NCBI RefSeq assembly: GCF_003202435.1
Contig: NZ_QJHK01000013.1
Coordinates: 62,001 to 126,000 of the forward strand
DNA length: 64,000 bases
Direction: 5' to 3'
From: Flavobacterium cheongpyeongense
GTDB lineage: Bacteria; Bacteroidota; Bacteroidia; Flavobacteriales; Flavobacteriaceae
Position 1 is the first letter of the stretch; every line of letters starts with the position of its first letter. Below are positions 62,233 through 64,000 of this stretch, piece after piece. Made by a program: the position numbers and the translations under genes. Under the pieces are notes generated by a model that saw only the letters and a list, made by a program, of their open reading frames with translations, made no database searches and was not told the DNA's origin.

Positions 62233-62514
62233 TTAGTCAGCTAAAACAATTATTTTATTGTCTTTCATTTCGATAGTACCTGACACAATATTTAAAGTAT
62301 AAGTCTGGTCATTTACTTTCGTGAATTTATCAGCAACTTCTTTTGAAAAACCGAAGCTTGAAGCCACAATTTTAATAGTTCCTTTTTCTAAAATAGAAAC
62401 AATAGGAGCGTGATTGTTCAATATTTGAAAGCTCCCATCAACTCCAGGTAATGTAACCGATGTTACTTCTCCTGAAAATAATTTTGCTTCTGGTGATACT
62501 ATTTCTAAAATCAT
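62233..62514 (-). CDS. atpC: F-type ATP synthase epsilon subunit (short form)
   Basis: A 93-residue protein with the N-terminal beta-sandwich only (LEIVSPEAKLFSGEVTSVTLPGVDG, FQILNNHAPIVS). The C-terminal helical hairpin that inhibits hydrolysis in E. coli is absent, as in other Bacteroidetes. It follows atpD. Confidence 0.93.
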   Translation of the reverse strand: MILEIVSPEAKLFSGEVTSVTLPGVDGSFQILNNHAPIVSILEKGTIKIVASSFGFSKEVADKFTKVNDQTYTLNIVSGTIEMKDNKIIVLAD

Positions 62515-62522
62515 CTTTTTTT

Positions 62523-62582
62523 AGTTTACAGTCTCAGTTATAAGTCTCAGTACTGAATACTGCGACTGAATACTGAAAACTA
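62523..62582. repeat. Dispersed 'CAGTCGCAGTAT' type repeat between atpC and atpD
   Basis: ACAGTCTCAGTTATAAGTCTCAG and ACTGCGACTGAATACTG are related to the repeat at 43799-43886. It sits inside the atp operon, between two cotranscribed genes. Confidence 0.45.
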
Positions 62583-62585
62583 GAT

Positions 62586-64000
62586 TTATGCTTCAGCCAA
62601 CATTTTTTCTCCGGCCTCAATAGCATCCTGTATAGAACCTTTCAAGTTGAAAGCAGCTTCAGGAAGGTGATCTAACTCACCATCGATAATCATGTTGAAT
62701 CCTTTGATAGTATCTTTAATATCTACTAAAACTCCCGGAATACCAGTAAATTGCTCTGCCACGTGGAATGGCTGAGACAAGAAACGCTGAACACGACGAG
62801 CTCTTGATACTGAAAGTTTGTCTTCTTCTGATAACTCTTCCATACCTAAGATTGCGATGATATCCTGAAGTTGTTTGTATTTTTGAAGAATCTCTTTTAC
62901 TCTTTGTGCGCAGTCGTAGTGCTCGTTTCCTAAAATTTGAGGAGTCAAAATTCTTGAAGTAGAATCTAACGGGTCAACCGCTGGATAAATACCTAACTCA
63001 GCAATTTTACGAGACAATACTGTTGTAGCATCTAAGTGAGCAAACGTTGTTGCCGGTGCCGGGTCTGTTAAGTCATCCGCAGGAACGTAAACAGCCTGTA
63101 CAGATGTAATAGATCCTTTGTTTGTAGAAGTAATACGCTCTTGCATCGCACCCATCTCTGTTGCTAATGTTGGCTGGTATCCTACTGCAGATGGCATACG
63201 ACCTAAAAGTGCTGATACCTCAGAACCTGCTTGTGTAAAACGGAAGATGTTATCAACGAAAAACAATACGTCTTTACCCTGATCTGTTCCTGCTCCATCA
63301 CGGAAATACTCAGCGATGGACAATCCTGAAAGTGCTACACGTGCACGAGCTCCAGGTGGCTCATTCATTTGTCCGAAAACGAAAGTAGCTTTAGACTCTC
63401 TCATTCCTGGCATATCTACTTTAGATAAATCCCATCCTCCATTTTCCATAGAGTGCATGAAATCCTCACCGTATTTAATAATTCCTGACTCTAACATCTC
63501 ACGAAGCAAGTCATTTCCTTCACGTGTTCTTTCACCAACTCCAGCGAATACTGAAAGTCCACCGTGACCTTTTGCAATATTGTTGATCAATTCCTGAATC
63601 AATACAGTTTTACCAACACCGGCACCACCAAACAATCCAATTTTACCCCCTTTTGCATAAGGCTCGATCAAATCGATTACTTTGATACCTGTAAATAAAA
63701 CTTCAGATGAAGTTGATAAATCTTCAAATTTAGGAGCTTGTCTATGGATAGGTAAACCATTTTCTCCAGTTTTAGGTAATTCACCTAAACCATCAATTGC
63801 ATCTCCAACAACATTAAATAATCTTCCATATACATCAGGACCGATTGGCATTTGGATTGGATTTCCTGTGCCAACTACTTCATATCCTCTTGACAAACCG
63901 TCTGTTGAGTCCATAGAGATTGTACGCACCGTGTTTTCACCAATGTGAGATTGTACTTCTAGAACTAACAATGTTCCGTCTTTTTTCGTGATTTCTAATG
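62586..64000 (-). CDS. atpD: F-type ATP synthase beta subunit, 5'-truncated by the window edge
   Basis: Catalytic subunit. GGAGVGKTVLIQEL (Walker A), GERTREGND, VLFFVDNIFRFTQAG (Walker B) and the C-terminal helical domain are seen. The methionine near 63971 is internal: the frame continues to the edge with LEITKKDGT before LLVLEVQSHIGE, as expected in beta subunits. About 40 residues are missing. Confidence 0.96.
   Translation of the reverse strand, partial: LEITKKDGTLLVLEVQSHIGENTVRTISMDSTDGLSRGYEVVGTGNPIQMPIGPDVYGRLFNVVGDAIDGLGELPKTGENGLPIHRQAPKFEDLSTSSEVLFTGIKVIDLIEPYAKGGKIGLFGGAGVGKTVLIQELINNIAKGHGGLSVFAGVGERTREGNDLLREMLESGIIKYGEDFMHSMENGGWDLSKVDMPGMRESKATFVFGQMNEPPGARARVALSGLSIAEYFRDGAGTDQGKDVLFFVDNIFRFTQAGSEVSALLGRMPSAVGYQPTLATEMGAMQERITSTNKGSITSVQAVYVPADDLTDPAPATTFAHLDATTVLSRKIAELGIYPAVDPLDSTSRILTPQILGNEHYDCAQRVKEILQKYKQLQDIIAILGMEELSEEDKLSVSRARRVQRFLSQPFHVAEQFTGIPGVLVDIKDTIKGFNMIIDGELDHLPEAAFNLKGSIQDAIEAGEKMLAEA

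Overview
The window comes from a low-GC Bacteroidetes genome, almost certainly Flavobacterium or a close relative. Four lines of evidence support this: a gliding-motility gene (gldH) in its usual neighbourhood; a secreted protease ending in a type IX secretion (T9SS) sorting domain; promoters of the Bacteroidetes form TTTG-N19-TAnnTTTG; and several families of short intergenic repeats that I recall from flavobacterial genomes, including four copies of an element resembling the flavo-1 RNA. I see no rRNA, no tRNA, no CRISPR array and no intact transposase. Most of the window is ordinary chromosome.

Left part (1-13,990, mostly + strand): the end of a bacilliredoxin; a tRNA-modification operon (a TrhO fused to a U32 C-terminal domain, TrhP and a ferredoxin); a decayed restriction/RhuM island; a RicT-like/gldH/PBP1A operon; the two subunits of a 3-oxoacid CoA-transferase; and a secreted M4 metalloprotease. 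From 14,000 to 38,900 genes are mainly on the minus strand: fumarase, a nucleoside-recognition membrane protein, a DEDDy exonuclease, an alkylated-DNA repair protein, an epimerase-like protein, a LysR regulator facing a rhodanese, a membrane M28 peptidase, a short SSB facing an unknown winged-helix-like gene across a 10-bp-phased repeat array, ferritin, two secreted paralogues with a decayed third copy, metG, and a PhzF protein. 

From 39,000 to 55,100 housekeeping genes dominate (serS, rsmA, mgtE, proC, a D-2-hydroxyacid dehydrogenase, an OlsF-like bifunctional acyltransferase, exonuclease III, an OmpA-family lipoprotein). The right end (55,158-64,000, minus strand) carries a biotin cluster (bioF ... 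bioD-bioA plus a beta-ketoacyl synthase) interrupted by an ECF sigma/membrane-protein/TraB-GumN group, then atpC and the 5'-truncated atpD.

Points most worth a second look: the TrhO-U32C/TrhP/ferredoxin operon, which brings both known routes to 5-hydroxyuridine in tRNA together; the phased repeat array covering the -33 box of the unknown gene at 25,469-25,999; the 48-bp palindrome at 45,681-45,728; the 15-bp direct repeats upstream of the M4 protease; and the gene remnants (ISP restriction enzyme, RhuM, GNAT/nitrilase, third secreted paralogue, frameshifted YdeI-like gene).
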